DNA from: Candidatus Zixiibacteriota bacterium
GTDB taxonomy: Bacteria > RBG-13-66-14 > B26-G2 > WVWN01
Length of the DNA stretch: 64,000 nucleotides
Assembly: GCA_030613505.1 (NCBI GenBank)
Contig: JAUWLW010000001.1
Location: forward strand, 62,001-126,000
Reading direction: 5' to 3'
The notes below the pieces were generated by a model that saw only the letters and a program-made list of their open reading frames with translations, searched no databases and was not told the DNA's origin. Every line of letters begins with the position of its first letter. Positions within the stretch are counted from its first letter, which is position 1. The position numbers were made by a program, and so were the translations under genes. Shown piece after piece: positions 7,639 to 16,253 of this stretch.

Positions 7639-8295
7639 TCAGTTAGGTTTAGGAATGACCCGTTTCTTTTCCGCAATTCTCCCGGCCGCGTAGACTAATT
7701 CTTCAAACGGCGGTTCCCCGCAGTGTTCTTCTCTTAATTTAGGTATTAAAGCTTTAAGGTCTTCGAATACCTTGAGTACTTTTTTTGGCGTTGGAAACTT
7801 AAAACCTTCTGTTAACGGTTTGAACCACTCCACGACTATTTTTATTATCGCCGCCGGCTTATTACTATGTATTCTCGGGTCATGCCCCGCTAAGTCCGAT
7901 AACGTTTTACTAAGTCTATGTAGTTTGCTTTCTAACAAAAACCATTGATATTTACCGCGTTTAGTATATTCCATTGCATAAACAATCCCTAATTCGAAGG
8001 CCATATTCATACGGGGTAGTTTTTCTTTTCCCCCGGGCATCCTAGATAAGTCGTTAATCGAATAACCGCAACCGATAATTAGATCCATTATCTTTTCCAT
8101 TCGCCCAATGCCTGTTTCCCGGACTTCCAACGCCGATCTGGGTTGCTTACCTATACACACAATAGAACATACTAAAGCTAAGAGTAAGTCGCGATATTCG
8201 TCATCGAAAGGTACGTTAAGAAATACCTGTGTCGGTTCCGGTCGCGGTTTTTTCGGCGTTTTTCTTAATGGCTTCGGTTGCGTTTTTCGTCCCAT
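7639..8295 (-). CDS. TIR-like/deoxyribosyltransferase-fold protein of unknown function
   Basis: This 218-residue protein begins with a basic tail and then the family core: QVFLNVPFDDEYRDLLLALV, a LEVRETGIGRMEKIMDLI helix, YSINDLSR, and PRMNMAFELGIVYAM, followed by a WFLLESKLHRLSKTLSDLAGHDP segment. I recall this pattern from a widespread uncharacterised family whose N-terminal half resembles TIR or nucleoside deoxyribosyltransferase folds, with the FELG glutamate as a plausible catalytic residue; that function is inference. It is markedly more AT-rich than its neighbours. It has a strong GGGAGGT ribosome-binding site and lies 61 bases after the small gene at 8357-8536, suggesting a two-gene horizontally acquired cassette. 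Confidence 0.75.
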   Translation of the reverse strand: MGRKTQPKPLRKTPKKPRPEPTQVFLNVPFDDEYRDLLLALVCSIVCIGKQPRSALEVRETGIGRMEKIMDLIIGCGYSINDLSRMPGGKEKLPRMNMAFELGIVYAMEYTKRGKYQWFLLESKLHRLSKTLSDLAGHDPRIHSNKPAAIIKIVVEWFKPLTEGFKFPTPKKVLKVFEDLKALIPKLREEHCGEPPFEELVYAAGRIAEKKRVIPKPN

Positions 8296-8356
8296 AGACC
8301 TCCCGTTAATGCAATAATTCCTTGCGTTTTAAATGCCCCAAAGCCTTTTTGGTAAC

Positions 8357-8536
8357 TCACGCTTTTTTCGCGCGCTTTAAGCCTTTTGCGGTTTCGTCAC
8401 GCAAATCGCCCTGGTTCTCCGAAATCATCCGGTCTATACGTTCTTTATCATTTTTCGCTATTTTTAATAGTCGTAATAGCTCATCGATGTCTATAATACG
8501 GTCGGTTGTTAAGCCGGCCCTTTTCTTGTTTGCCAT
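8357..8536 (-). CDS. Small charged helical protein (59 residues) paired with the TIR-like gene
   Basis: Found by translating the gap by hand. The ATG at 8534-8536 is preceded by AAAGGA at eight-base spacing. The product opens MANKKRAGLTTDRIIDIDEL and is rich in Lys, Arg, Asp and Glu with heptad-like Leu and Ile spacing, so it is probably alpha-helical. It ends in a basic KGLKRAKKA tail. Base composition is AT-rich like the TIR-like gene just downstream, and the two are probably co-transcribed. I recognise no family; a regulator, antitoxin or adaptor are possibilities. Confidence 0.6.
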   Translation of the reverse strand: MANKKRAGLTTDRIIDIDELLRLLKIAKNDKERIDRMISENQGDLRDETAKGLKRAKKA

Positions 8537-8605
8537 ATCACGATTCCTTTATATGGTTCGCGTCATTAAGCCGACGTTTCTATCTTTAACCGTGCTCGTT
8601 CTAAC

Positions 8606-8623
8606 ACAAGTCTTGCTACTTGT
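8606..8623. promoter_or_regulatory. Inverted repeat upstream of the AT-rich cassette
   Basis: ACAAGT and ACTTGT are perfect inverted 6-mers separated by six bases, about 70 bases upstream of the small gene's start and 31 bases after the transporter stop codon. It could be an operator for the cassette; no clear promoter hexamers were found beside it. Confidence 0.3.
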
Positions 8624-8653
8624 CTATGATATTAGACTGCTAAACGTTAAGAT

Positions 8654-9427
8654 TTATATCAATAAAACCCCAATAACGAGCAATACAATAAACGGCGCGA
8701 CGCCGGCGCCCACCGTCCCGGGGTGGAAGTCCGGGCCGAAGCCGGAGGCGAAGAGGCCCTGGCCCTCCACGCCCAGCGAGATGAAGTTCCCGGCGACCAT
8801 GCCGCCCACGCACGCGATTACGATTAATATCAGGCCGAGGGCGAAGGTGCGGGGGCGCCGCGGCGTAACGTCCAGCACGTCCGGGTAGAGGAGGCCGAGC
8901 GCCCGCACGCGCTTGTCGAGCGCCTTCAGGAGCAGCGGCCCGAGTATCGCCGGATAGATTATGTCGTTGGCGACGATGACGTTGCCCAGCGCCGCGAAGG
9001 GCGCGATGCCCAGGAGGTCGCCGCCCCAGCCGATGAAGAGGCCGCAGGCCGCCGCGGCCAGGACCACCGTCGCCTCGACGAGCACCAGGCCCCGCCACGA
9101 CGCGAGGTACTCCTTCTCGGAGGCGCGAATGAGCCGGTAGGGGATATACGCCAAAAGGAAGTTGCCGCCCAGGCCGAAGATGCTGCCCCACCCCAGCGTG
9201 CCGAAGAAGTCGCCCAGCAGGTTGCCCAGTGCCGCGCCCACGGCGCCCGCCGGCCCGAACAAGAGCCCCGCGACGAGCGGTATGGCCGCGGCGGGCCGCA
9301 TCTCCGTCAGGCCCGGGATGAGGACCAGCGGCTTGAAGGGGATGAGCAGCGCGGCGTAGAGGGCCGCGGTGGCCGAGGCCAGCACGACCATCCGCGTGTT
9401 CCCCCACATATTGAGGAGCTCGCGCAC
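8654..9427 (-). CDS. QueT-like/ECF-type membrane transporter subunit, copy B (intact)
   Basis: This 257-residue integral membrane protein has about six hydrophobic segments and an ATAALYAALLIPF start that fits QueT-like S components of ECF transporters. It retains a natural N-terminus (MRELLNMWGNTRMVVLASAT) missing from copy A at 6129-6923. The ECF energising module (EcfA, EcfT) is not in the window; S components commonly share a module encoded elsewhere. The ligand cannot be predicted with certainty. It follows the peptidoglycan-binding protein gene with a four-base gap, so the two are likely co-transcribed. Its copy forms a direct repeat enclosing the AT-rich cassette. Confidence 0.85.
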   Translation of the reverse strand: MRELLNMWGNTRMVVLASATAALYAALLIPFKPLVLIPGLTEMRPAAAIPLVAGLLFGPAGAVGAALGNLLGDFFGTLGWGSIFGLGGNFLLAYIPYRLIRASEKEYLASWRGLVLVEATVVLAAAACGLFIGWGGDLLGIAPFAALGNVIVANDIIYPAILGPLLLKALDKRVRALGLLYPDVLDVTPRRPRTFALGLILIVIACVGGMVAGNFISLGVEGQGLFASGFGPDFHPGTVGAGVAPFIVLLVIGVLLI

Positions 9428-9431
9428 GTCG

Positions 9432-10118
9432 CTACCTCGTCAGCTCGTAGATGCGGATTAATACGGAGGTATCCTTCAGGTCGTTGAGCGGCTCGATCTC
9501 CACGAAATATTTCCCGGCGAAGGGTACGTCGTCGAAGATCACGGCCTTGCCGTCGTCGCCCAGTTCCTCGAGCGCGTATCGGACGTCCGCCGGCGGCGTC
9601 ACTACCCGGGCGTACGCGTCGTACGGGTTTACGACGTTGGCCTCCAGGCAGTCACCCCCGCACGATATGACGTACGTCGTCCCCTGCGCGGGCTTGATAT
9701 CGTACCTGCCCTTCTCCCCCGCCTTTATCGTGATCTGCGCGGACTCGAGGAGAGTGAGTTTGGGCGGCGGCTCGGTGGATTCGGGCCTCCCGCCCGCCAC
9801 CGCGCGCTCGAGCGCGGCCGTCGTCTCCGCGCCGACGACGCCCGTTACCGGCAGGCCCCAGTCCCGCTGGAACGCCTTGACCGCGGCCCCCGTCGCCGGC
9901 CCGAACGCGCTCTCCAGCTTGCCCGACTTGAGAAGGTAGTCGTCATAGCCCAGCTTCGAGAGGTCGGTCTGCAGCATCGTGACGTAGTCGGCGGCGAAGT
10001 CGCTGTCGCGCGTGCCGAACTCGAGCGTGTGGCCGCCGTAGCGGCCGCCCTGGCCTAAAACGACGGCCGGTAACGCCAACGCGACGAGAAGTATCCCCGT
10101 TAAATATTTGCCAGCCAT
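9432..10118 (-). CDS. Secreted peptidoglycan-binding-domain protein
   Basis: This 228-residue protein has a signal peptide (MAGKYLTGILLVALALPAVV) and then a PG_binding_1 domain (about residues 45-110). Within it, DLSKLGYDDYLL, SGKLESAFGPATGAAVKAFQ and GLPVTGVVGAETTAAL are the classic features of the three-helix cell-wall binding fold. The C-terminal part (about 120-228) is beta-rich with two cysteines close together (SCGGDC) and may be a bacterial pre-peptidase-like or lectin-like sandwich. No catalytic domain is present. A GAAAGGAG ribosome-binding site precedes the ATG. It is the first gene before transporter copy B. Confidence 0.85.
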   Translation of the reverse strand: MAGKYLTGILLVALALPAVVLGQGGRYGGHTLEFGTRDSDFAADYVTMLQTDLSKLGYDDYLLKSGKLESAFGPATGAAVKAFQRDWGLPVTGVVGAETTAALERAVAGGRPESTEPPPKLTLLESAQITIKAGEKGRYDIKPAQGTTYVISCGGDCLEANVVNPYDAYARVVTPPADVRYALEELGDDGKAVIFDDVPFAGKYFVEIEPLNDLKDTSVLIRIYELTR

Positions 10119-10259
10119 AGCCGCGGCGCTCCTTTCCCGGGCGCTTTAAGTATTGGGCTTAATAATGCAGAGGCTCGAAGTATAAAATATTTTAGGTTGA
10201 AACGCCACAAAATCGGTGTTAGCTTTCGGCGCAGGCGCGGTGCGGCCGGAGAAGGAGCT

Positions 10260-11099
10260 ATGCTGCGAACGGCTTTCATGGGTAACTGCAACGCGTTCAA
10301 CCTGCTGCTGGTCGACTGGCTGGCGCAGCGGACGGACCTCCGCGTAATAATATGGGGGTCGGCGGATTACTGGTCCCGCACCTGGCGGGGACGGATCCGG
10401 TTCTTCCGCCGGCGCCTGAAGAGGTTTTCGCTATTCAAGGTCGTCGACGAGGTTCTCTTCTATTCTTATTACCGCTTATTTCTGAAAAAGCGCGAGGCCG
10501 TCTACAGCGACCGGATGATCGAAACCTACCGCCGCGAGCACGGCGTAACTCCCGGCGGCAAACCGGTGAAGGTGTTCAACGTCGCCGACGTCAACGCCCC
10601 CGAGATCCGCGAGGCGCTGCTCGCCGAAGAAGTCGACGCCATGTTCGCCGACTGCCTCAACGCTTACGTTAAACCCGCGACGTTCGAGGCGCCGCGTCTC
10701 GGCACCTTCCTCTGGCACGAGGGCTTCACGCCCGAGTATCGCGGCTTCCACAGCCCCCTCTACACCATAATGAATATGGAGTTGGAAAAGCTGGGCAGCA
10801 CGCTCTTGAAGATGGACCGCGGTTTCGATACCGGCCCCATAATCCTCCAGGTGCCCGTGCGCGACGTCGACCCGCTCACGGAGCCGCACCCGTACATCGC
10901 CCACAAGGCCATACTCGACAGCCTGCCGGAGGTGGAGAAGGTTCTCGCGGACCTCGAGGCCGGCCGGCCCCTCCCGACCGTGAACAAGGAGGGCGCGCCC
11001 AGCCGCCTCTATACCCGGCCCGGCATTACGGACCTGATAAAGTACCGGCGCGCGATAAGCCAACTCCGCGCCAGGGCCCGCGGCGGGAAAACGCGATAA
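10260..11099 (+). CDS. Formyltransferase-family protein (Fmt-like fold)
   Basis: The ATG at 10260 is chosen over an upstream one because GAGAAGGAG sits just before it. The 279-residue product resembles the formyl_trans_N fold of methionyl-tRNA formyltransferase, ArnA and sugar N-formyltransferases. The core AMFADCLNAYVKPATFEAPRLG corresponds to the strand before the active site. GTFLWHEGFTPEYRGFHSP carries an unusual HEG in place of the usual N-x-HPS-pLP loop, and the LLKMDRGFDTGPIILQ motif has the family's conserved D. It lacks a C-terminal Fmt tRNA-binding domain. With the methyltransferase that follows, a role in modifying a sugar or lipid is plausible; substrate unknown. Confidence 0.75.
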   Translation: MLRTAFMGNCNAFNLLLVDWLAQRTDLRVIIWGSADYWSRTWRGRIRFFRRRLKRFSLFKVVDEVLFYSYYRLFLKKREAVYSDRMIETYRREHGVTPGGKPVKVFNVADVNAPEIREALLAEEVDAMFADCLNAYVKPATFEAPRLGTFLWHEGFTPEYRGFHSPLYTIMNMELEKLGSTLLKMDRGFDTGPIILQVPVRDVDPLTEPHPYIAHKAILDSLPEVEKVLADLEAGRPLPTVNKEGAPSRLYTRPGITDLIKYRRAISQLRARARGGKTR

Positions 11100-11134
11100 A
11101 CCGTTGGCCGGGCGGCGGCGGATAAGGGGGAACG

Positions 11135-11833
11135 TTGTCCAGGGAATCGCTCGATTACTATCTGGAATGGAAACCGCGTTTCTGGGAGGCGCCTTTTTTA
11201 TTCGGCCTGTCGCGGGTGGGCCCCGCCTTCGAGGGAAAGAAGGTCTTGGAAATCGGGTGCGGGCGGGGGCGCATGTGTTCGTGGTTCGCCCAACGGGGCG
11301 CCTGGGTCGTCGGCGGCGACCTTTCTTTTCGTCCTCAGGCCGGCGCGGCCGCGGAGGCGAAGAATAGGGTCCGGCCCACTTTTTACCCGGTCCGGTTTCG
11401 CGCCGAAAAGCTGCCGTTCCGAGACGCGAGCTTCGACGTCGTATTCACGAAATCGGTTTTCGTCTTACTTCCCAAAAAGAGAATAACGCTGGCGGAGATG
11501 TTGCGCGTACTGACCCCGGAGGGACACGTATGGCTGTTGGAGAATATGAAACGTAATCCTTTCGCCGCCGTCGTCAGATACCTGCGCTATTCGCACGGCG
11601 GGGAGCGGGTCAGGCCCGTCGGCTACTTGACGTACCACGAGCTCGAGTCGTACGCGCCCGCGTTTTCGCGATACGAGCACGGCGAGTTCCACCTGTTGAC
11701 GCCTTTATGTTACCTCTTCCCGGTGCCCCGGCCCTGGCTGCGGCGCATCGTGGAATGGGAAAGCCGGGTTATAAGGCGCTTCCGCCTCCTGGCCCGGCTG
11801 GCGTGGCTGACGTGCGTCGTCGGCGAGAAATAA
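11135..11833 (+). CDS. Class I SAM-dependent methyltransferase
   Basis: The 232-residue product has the SAM-binding motif I VLEIGCGRGRMCSWFA (about residues 37-52), the acidic residue after strand 2 (VVGGDLS), and a motif corresponding to FRDASFDVVFTKSVF, followed by the EMLRVLTPEGHVWLLENM strand typical of Methyltransf_11. I chose the TTG at 11135 because GGGGGAAC precedes it and the protein aligns from there; the upstream frame is a shadow. It is 35 bases downstream of the formyltransferase gene and likely in the same transcript. The substrate is unknown. It converges with the MFS gene, 40 bases apart. Confidence 0.85.
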   Translation: MSRESLDYYLEWKPRFWEAPFLFGLSRVGPAFEGKKVLEIGCGRGRMCSWFAQRGAWVVGGDLSFRPQAGAAAEAKNRVRPTFYPVRFRAEKLPFRDASFDVVFTKSVFVLLPKKRITLAEMLRVLTPEGHVWLLENMKRNPFAAVVRYLRYSHGGERVRPVGYLTYHELESYAPAFSRYEHGEFHLLTPLCYLFPVPRPWLRRIVEWESRVIRRFRLLARLAWLTCVVGEK

Positions 11834-11873
11834 ATCCCCCGCCTCCAAATTTTATCTAGAAAACTTTTAAGGG

Positions 11874-13046
11874 TTATCCCCCCGGGATTTCCCTGAAGGC
11901 GTCGCGTATCGGCGGCCCCATGGCCGCGCGCCGGCGCAGGTACCACAGCACGAACGAGAGTGGCACCACCGCCAGGCCGACGAGGCCGAGGAGGCCGAAC
12001 GCCTGGCCCAGCCCGAACTTCTCGCCGACATACCCCGCGACGCCGGTGCCGAAAGAGCCCAGGCCGAAAGCCAGGAAGAAGTTGACGCCGAATGCGATAC
12101 CCTGGCGCCGACTCGACGTCAGCCGCGATACCAGCGTGTTCGTCACCGGCTGCGTCGAGAAGTGGGCGAAGCCGTACGCCAGCGCCGGCGCGAACAGGAA
12201 GGCTCCCTGGAACGTCCCCAACAACACCAGCGCCGCGCCCGAGAAGAGGAACGAGCCCGCGAGGACGAGTTCGTAGCGCCAGCGCGAGGCCAACAGGCCG
12301 CCGACGTATTGGCCCGCTACCCCCAACAGCAGCGTCGCCGTAGTCATCACGTTGCCGACGAAGAGGTTCTTGACGGTCGCCAGCCGCGTCGGCAGGAACG
12401 TCGTCGCGCCGTGGAAGATGAAGCCGTTCATCACGGCGATGACGTAGAAGAGGAGAAGGCCGCCCAGCAGCGTCTTCTGCGGAAGGAGGGGCGAAGCGGC
12501 CGGGCGGCCGGCCCGGCTCGAGCCGCGGCGGCCCGCCAACCCCGCGAAGGCCGCGCCCATACCGGCTAACGCGACGGCACAGACCACGTACGGCCAGCGC
12601 CACCCTGCGCCGGCCGTTATGGCGCCCGCGACCACCGGCCCGAGCGCAAGGCCCAGCGTCCCCAATATGCCGTGGTACGACATCGCCTTCTCGACCGAGC
12701 CCACGCGGCGCGCGATGAGCGAGAGCCCCGCCGGATGGTACAGCGCCGCCGCCAGCCCGAGCAGGCCCAGGGCCGCGCCCAGCGTATAGATGTTTCGGGA
12801 CAGCGCGACGCCGACGCAGGCCGCGGCCATGCCGAAGCAGCACATCGTCAATACGCGCCGCGACCCTATCCGGTCCGCCAGGAAACCGCTCACGGGCGCC
12901 AAGAGGCCGAAGGCGAAGTACGAGACGTTGCCGACTACCGAGATGGCGAACAACCCCGCACCCACGCTCTCGCGCATGGGCGTGAGGACCGCGGCGAACG
13001 TCACCATCGTCATGTGGACGAGGCCGTGGGCCGCGCCGGTCCCCAG
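11874..13046 (-). CDS. Major facilitator superfamily transporter
   Basis: This is a 12-helix MFS permease of about 390 residues. The conserved cytoplasmic loop 2-3 motif appears as FLADRIGSRRVL, and GLFAISVVGNVSYFAFGLLAPVSGFLA precedes it. The nearest ATG (13011-13013) falls inside the first membrane helix, and the in-frame sequence continues upstream as LGTGAAHGLVHM. I therefore place the start at a CTG at 13044-13046 behind an AG-rich stretch; ATC or ATT codons further up are alternatives. Substrate is unknown; drug or sugar efflux families are possible. It is divergent from no gene and convergent with the methyltransferase. Confidence 0.85.
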   Translation of the reverse strand: MGTGAAHGLVHMTMVTFAAVLTPMRESVGAGLFAISVVGNVSYFAFGLLAPVSGFLADRIGSRRVLTMCCFGMAAACVGVALSRNIYTLGAALGLLGLAAALYHPAGLSLIARRVGSVEKAMSYHGILGTLGLALGPVVAGAITAGAGWRWPYVVCAVALAGMGAAFAGLAGRRGSSRAGRPAASPLLPQKTLLGGLLLFYVIAVMNGFIFHGATTFLPTRLATVKNLFVGNVMTTATLLLGVAGQYVGGLLASRWRYELVLAGSFLFSGAALVLLGTFQGAFLFAPALAYGFAHFSTQPVTNTLVSRLTSSRRQGIAFGVNFFLAFGLGSFGTGVAGYVGEKFGLGQAFGLLGLVGLAVVPLSFVLWYLRRRAAMGPPIRDAFREIPGG

Positions 13047-13098
13047 GATTATTCTCTTCTCTTCGCCGGTGATAATTGCCCCTTAATAAATTTAACCG

Positions 13099-15102
13099 CT
13101 ACGGGTAGTTGCGGTCGTAGTCTTCTTCCGTATAGTCGGGCGGCTCGCCTTCGTACGAGAGTACCGCGATGCCCGAGGCGGTGCCGAAGGCCAGGCGCTT
13201 GCGGCCCTCGCGCGGCGGGAGGACCGCGATCGACTTGCAGTACTCATCCCCCAGGCCGTAGCGCGCGTAATATCGCCGGACCTCGCCCGTTTCCAGGTGG
13301 TACGCGTTCACGCCGACGCCGCGGATGGCGAGCCAGAGCCAGGGCGGGTCGGCCGCCGCAGCCCAGATGTCGGTATGGCTCAGGCCGTCGCCCCAACTTA
13401 TGTTCTTTTCGAAATTCAACGCCGCGCCCAGCACGTCGACGCCTTTGTCGTACGTACCGACGTAAATGTGCTCGTCGTCAGCGGCGAGCGAGAACAGCGC
13501 ATCCGAAGATATACCGTCGCCGCTCGTTATCACGCTAACGTCGCCCGCGTCGAGGTCAATAGAGGCCAGGCCGCCGCTCTGCGTAGCGCACAGCAGCGCG
13601 CGCCCGAAAGGCAGCAGCGCCCGAACCGGATGCGCCGGGAAACCCGCCGCGACGCCGTACGTCTCGACCAACCCGAAATCTTCATTCAGCTCGATGACGC
13701 CCTCCGTCGTCCCGAGGAAATATCGCGCGTCGACCTTGACGGCGCACAATCCCTCGGCGTCGAAGCCCGCGTCGCGAAGGTCGAACGTCTTCCGGCCGCC
13801 GCTACGGTCGGCCGCGGCCGCGCCGGCCCGCGACGTCATTAGCAACTCGTCGTCGAAGAACGCTACGTCGCGGACGTCGTTCCACGGACCCGGTAGCTCG
13901 AATTTTTCGACGGCGAAATCCGCCTCGTCCACGGCGACCGGGCCGTTCGGCGTAGCGGCCCATATCCTGCCGTCGCCGTACGCTACGGCGTAGACGCCGC
14001 CCGGCGGCAAACCCTTCGCGAGCGGCAAAGGACGGACCTGGCCCGACGTCGGTTCCAATACGCAAGCGCCGTTCTCGGTCCCTATTATTATCGACTCCCC
14101 CCAACTCGCGAGGGCCGTGCACCGCGGCGACGGTAAGCCGTCGGCCGCGCCGAGCCGCCAGGCGGGCGATTTTTTACGGGCGGCGTCCTTCAACTTCTTC
14201 CAGCTCGAGCCAGCGCCGGCGGCGAACTTGAACGGCCGACCGTCCGCCCTCCTCACGAACAACCCCTCCGCGGTGGCGTAGTACTCCAGGCCGGCGAAGG
14301 CGAACGCGTCGCGCGCGTCGACGCGGCCCGGCGGCCCGGGCGCCCGCGTCGTTCTCGAGCCGTCGTATTCGAAGATACCCTCGTCCGTCGCGACGACCAA
14401 CGTCGCGCCGCGGGTGAGGACGCGCCGCACGGCGGCCATAACGGGCAGCTCTACGGCGACCTCGCGCCAACTCTCGGCCCCCCGCGCGGAGGCGAACAGC
14501 CGCCCCCGGCCTCCCCAATACAGGCCCTCCTCCGCCGGCGTCACCGAGTAGAGGTCGTCGAGCACGACGCCGTCGGCCGTGACGAAGACCTTCCACCCGT
14601 CCTCCACCTGTGGGCTGAGTCGCGACGCCGGCCCGACCTCCGGCGGAATCGGCTCGAACTCCTTCCCCGGCCACGTCTTGTCGTAGCGGCGCGCCCCCTC
14701 CAGCGTCGACACGTAGACGTACCTCTCGTCCGCGGCCACGCCGGTGCAGTCGTTGTGGGCAAACCCCCACATCCGTACGGTGCGTTCGACCGCGCCGCCC
14801 GCCCGCGAGAGCGCCGCCAGGCCGTTGCGGCTCGCGAAGTATAATTCATTCTTATCGGCGGCCGCCGCGGTCACGTAGTTGTGTATAAGGCCGTCGGCCG
14901 CCGTATAATACGTCGCTTTGCCGGTGCGCGGCTCGTAGCGCGCGACGCCGCCGCCGAGGTAGCTCAGCCAGACGGCGTCGCCGTCCACCAGGACGTCGGA
15001 TACGTACGTTCTGTTTACGGCGTTGCGCCACTCGGCCGCGCCGAACGCCGCGGCCGCGCCGACGGCGAACCACAGCAGCAGCGATAGGGTCCGTCGCCTC
15101 AT
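13099..15102 (-). CDS. Secreted sensor-like beta-propeller protein
   Basis: This 667-residue protein opens with a signal peptide (MRRRTLSLLLWFAVGAAAAF) and contains many WLSYLGGGVARYEPRTGK-like and IYVGTYDKGVDVL-like blades. These match two-component-regulator propeller (Reg_prop) repeats, usually found outside the membrane in hybrid sensor kinases. Here no transmembrane or kinase domain follows, so it is a free periplasmic propeller of perhaps two stacked seven-bladed units. The longer frame reaching 15537 is antisense noise over the M23 gene. The ATG at 15100-15102 overlaps the stop of the M23 peptidase gene by four bases, indicating coupling. Ligand unknown. Confidence 0.85.
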   Translation of the reverse strand: MRRRTLSLLLWFAVGAAAAFGAAEWRNAVNRTYVSDVLVDGDAVWLSYLGGGVARYEPRTGKATYYTAADGLIHNYVTAAAADKNELYFASRNGLAALSRAGGAVERTVRMWGFAHNDCTGVAADERYVYVSTLEGARRYDKTWPGKEFEPIPPEVGPASRLSPQVEDGWKVFVTADGVVLDDLYSVTPAEEGLYWGGRGRLFASARGAESWREVAVELPVMAAVRRVLTRGATLVVATDEGIFEYDGSRTTRAPGPPGRVDARDAFAFAGLEYYATAEGLFVRRADGRPFKFAAGAGSSWKKLKDAARKKSPAWRLGAADGLPSPRCTALASWGESIIIGTENGACVLEPTSGQVRPLPLAKGLPPGGVYAVAYGDGRIWAATPNGPVAVDEADFAVEKFELPGPWNDVRDVAFFDDELLMTSRAGAAAADRSGGRKTFDLRDAGFDAEGLCAVKVDARYFLGTTEGVIELNEDFGLVETYGVAAGFPAHPVRALLPFGRALLCATQSGGLASIDLDAGDVSVITSGDGISSDALFSLAADDEHIYVGTYDKGVDVLGAALNFEKNISWGDGLSHTDIWAAAADPPWLWLAIRGVGVNAYHLETGEVRRYYARYGLGDEYCKSIAVLPPREGRKRLAFGTASGIAVLSYEGEPPDYTEEDYDRNYP

Positions 15103-15827
15103 AACCGGGCGAGAGGCCGCGGGTCGCGCAGACGGGGGGCGTGTTTGCACACGTACGCCAACGGTTCCACGCTGCGCAGCGACGATACGCCGGCTCGAGG
15201 TTCGTTGACGTATTCCACGAACCAGGCCGGCTTGTCCTGTGTCTCGACGGCGACGTCTATCTCGAAGTGGAGGTGGGGCGGCGTGCCGCGGGCGTTGCCG
15301 GTGGCGCCCACCGCCGCTATGACGTCTCCGGCGCGGACTTGTTGCCCCTCGGCGCATTCGACCGCGGACATGTGGAGGTAGTACGTGTAGACGCCGCGGC
15401 CGTGATATATAGCCACCTTGGCGCCCGGGCCGCTCTTGGGCGTGAACGTCGCCACGACGACGCCGCCGTCGGCCGCGGCCAGCACCGGCCTCCCCTCGGG
15501 CGCGAAGATGTCGGTCCCCATGTGGTTGCGGCGCCACCGGTTGCGGAAATCGGTAAGGCCCGTTCGCTCGGTGTACTCGATGGATTGGAAGCGGCCCTCC
15601 GCAACCGGGAAGATGAACGATATCCCCCGAAACTCGCCGCGGGTGGGGAGGCGCCGGCCGGCGGGCGTATCGGGCAGGACCAGCTTGCCGTCGGCCGGGT
15701 CGACGTAACCGGTAATCCAGTCGCCCGCCGCGGCGTCGCCCTCGGTCGCGACCGCCGCCGAGCCGAAAGTCAACAAGAGCGCGGCGACACAGGCCGCGCC
15801 GTAACGTTTGGCGATAATTTTCTGCAA
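15099..15827 (-). CDS. M23-family (LytM-type) metallopeptidase
   Basis: The 242-residue protein has a signal peptide (LQKIIAKRYGAACVAALLLT) and a C-terminal LytM domain. Zinc-ligand motifs are HMGTD (HxxxD type) and the PHLHFEI HxH motif. Such enzymes cut peptide cross-links in peptidoglycan or act as degenerate amidase activators; both metal motifs are intact here, so catalysis is plausible. I place the start at TTG 15825-15827, two bases after the preceding stop codon, because upstream sequence overlaps the lipoprotein gene. ATT codons nearby are alternatives. It is coupled with the propeller gene downstream. Confidence 0.88.
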   Translation of the reverse strand: MQKIIAKRYGAACVAALLLTFGSAAVATEGDAAAGDWITGYVDPADGKLVLPDTPAGRRLPTRGEFRGISFIFPVAEGRFQSIEYTERTGLTDFRNRWRRNHMGTDIFAPEGRPVLAAADGGVVVATFTPKSGPGAKVAIYHGRGVYTYYLHMSAVECAEGQQVRAGDVIAAVGATGNARGTPPHLHFEIDVAVETQDKPAWFVEYVNEPRAGVSSLRSVEPLAYVCKHAPRLRDPRPLARL

Positions 15828-15829
15828 TT

Positions 15830-16234
15830 TCAGCGGGTCAGGCTGGTGGCTAACTTCCACTCGCCTTCCTGGTTGACGAGGGCGTGGGTATGCTTGACGC
15901 CGCCCAGCTCGTACGTGACCTCGGCCGTCAGCAGCCGGCTCTCCAGGTTCGTTACCTCGTCTTTGGCGTACGGCTCCCGGCTGGCCTCCAGGCTCTTGAG
16001 GAAGAGGTTGCGTATTTCGTGTTCCGAGAGGCCCTCGACGCCGACGGCCTCGCTCGACAACGCCGCGTCGTCGTAGCAGTCCAGCGCCGCAGCGAAGTCG
16101 CCTTCTTTCATGGCCTTGGCAAAAACCTGTACCGTGGCCTCGGGCGTGGCGTACGGATTCTCCGCTTCCTCTTTCGCGCAGCCGACGGCCAACAGAACGA
16201 GCGCGAGGCCCGCTACGGTGAGACATTTGCGCAT
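15830..16234 (-). CDS. Small lipoprotein (DUF4878-like fold)
   Basis: This 134-residue protein has a lipoprotein signal peptide, MRKCLTVAGLALVLLAVGC, with lipobox LAVGC. The mature part, TPEATVQVFAKAMKEGDFAAALDCYDD followed by a VTNLESRLLTAEVTYELGG strand, has the pattern of NTF2-like lumazine-type cone domains grouped as DUF4878. The function is unknown; it probably faces the periplasm. It is first in the lipoprotein-M23-propeller run and lies 19 bases after folE2. Confidence 0.75.
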   Translation of the reverse strand: MRKCLTVAGLALVLLAVGCAKEEAENPYATPEATVQVFAKAMKEGDFAAALDCYDDAALSSEAVGVEGLSEHEIRNLFLKSLEASREPYAKDEVTNLESRLLTAEVTYELGGVKHTHALVNQEGEWKLATSLTR

Positions 16235-16253
16235 ATCGTTAACCTCCGAAAGG

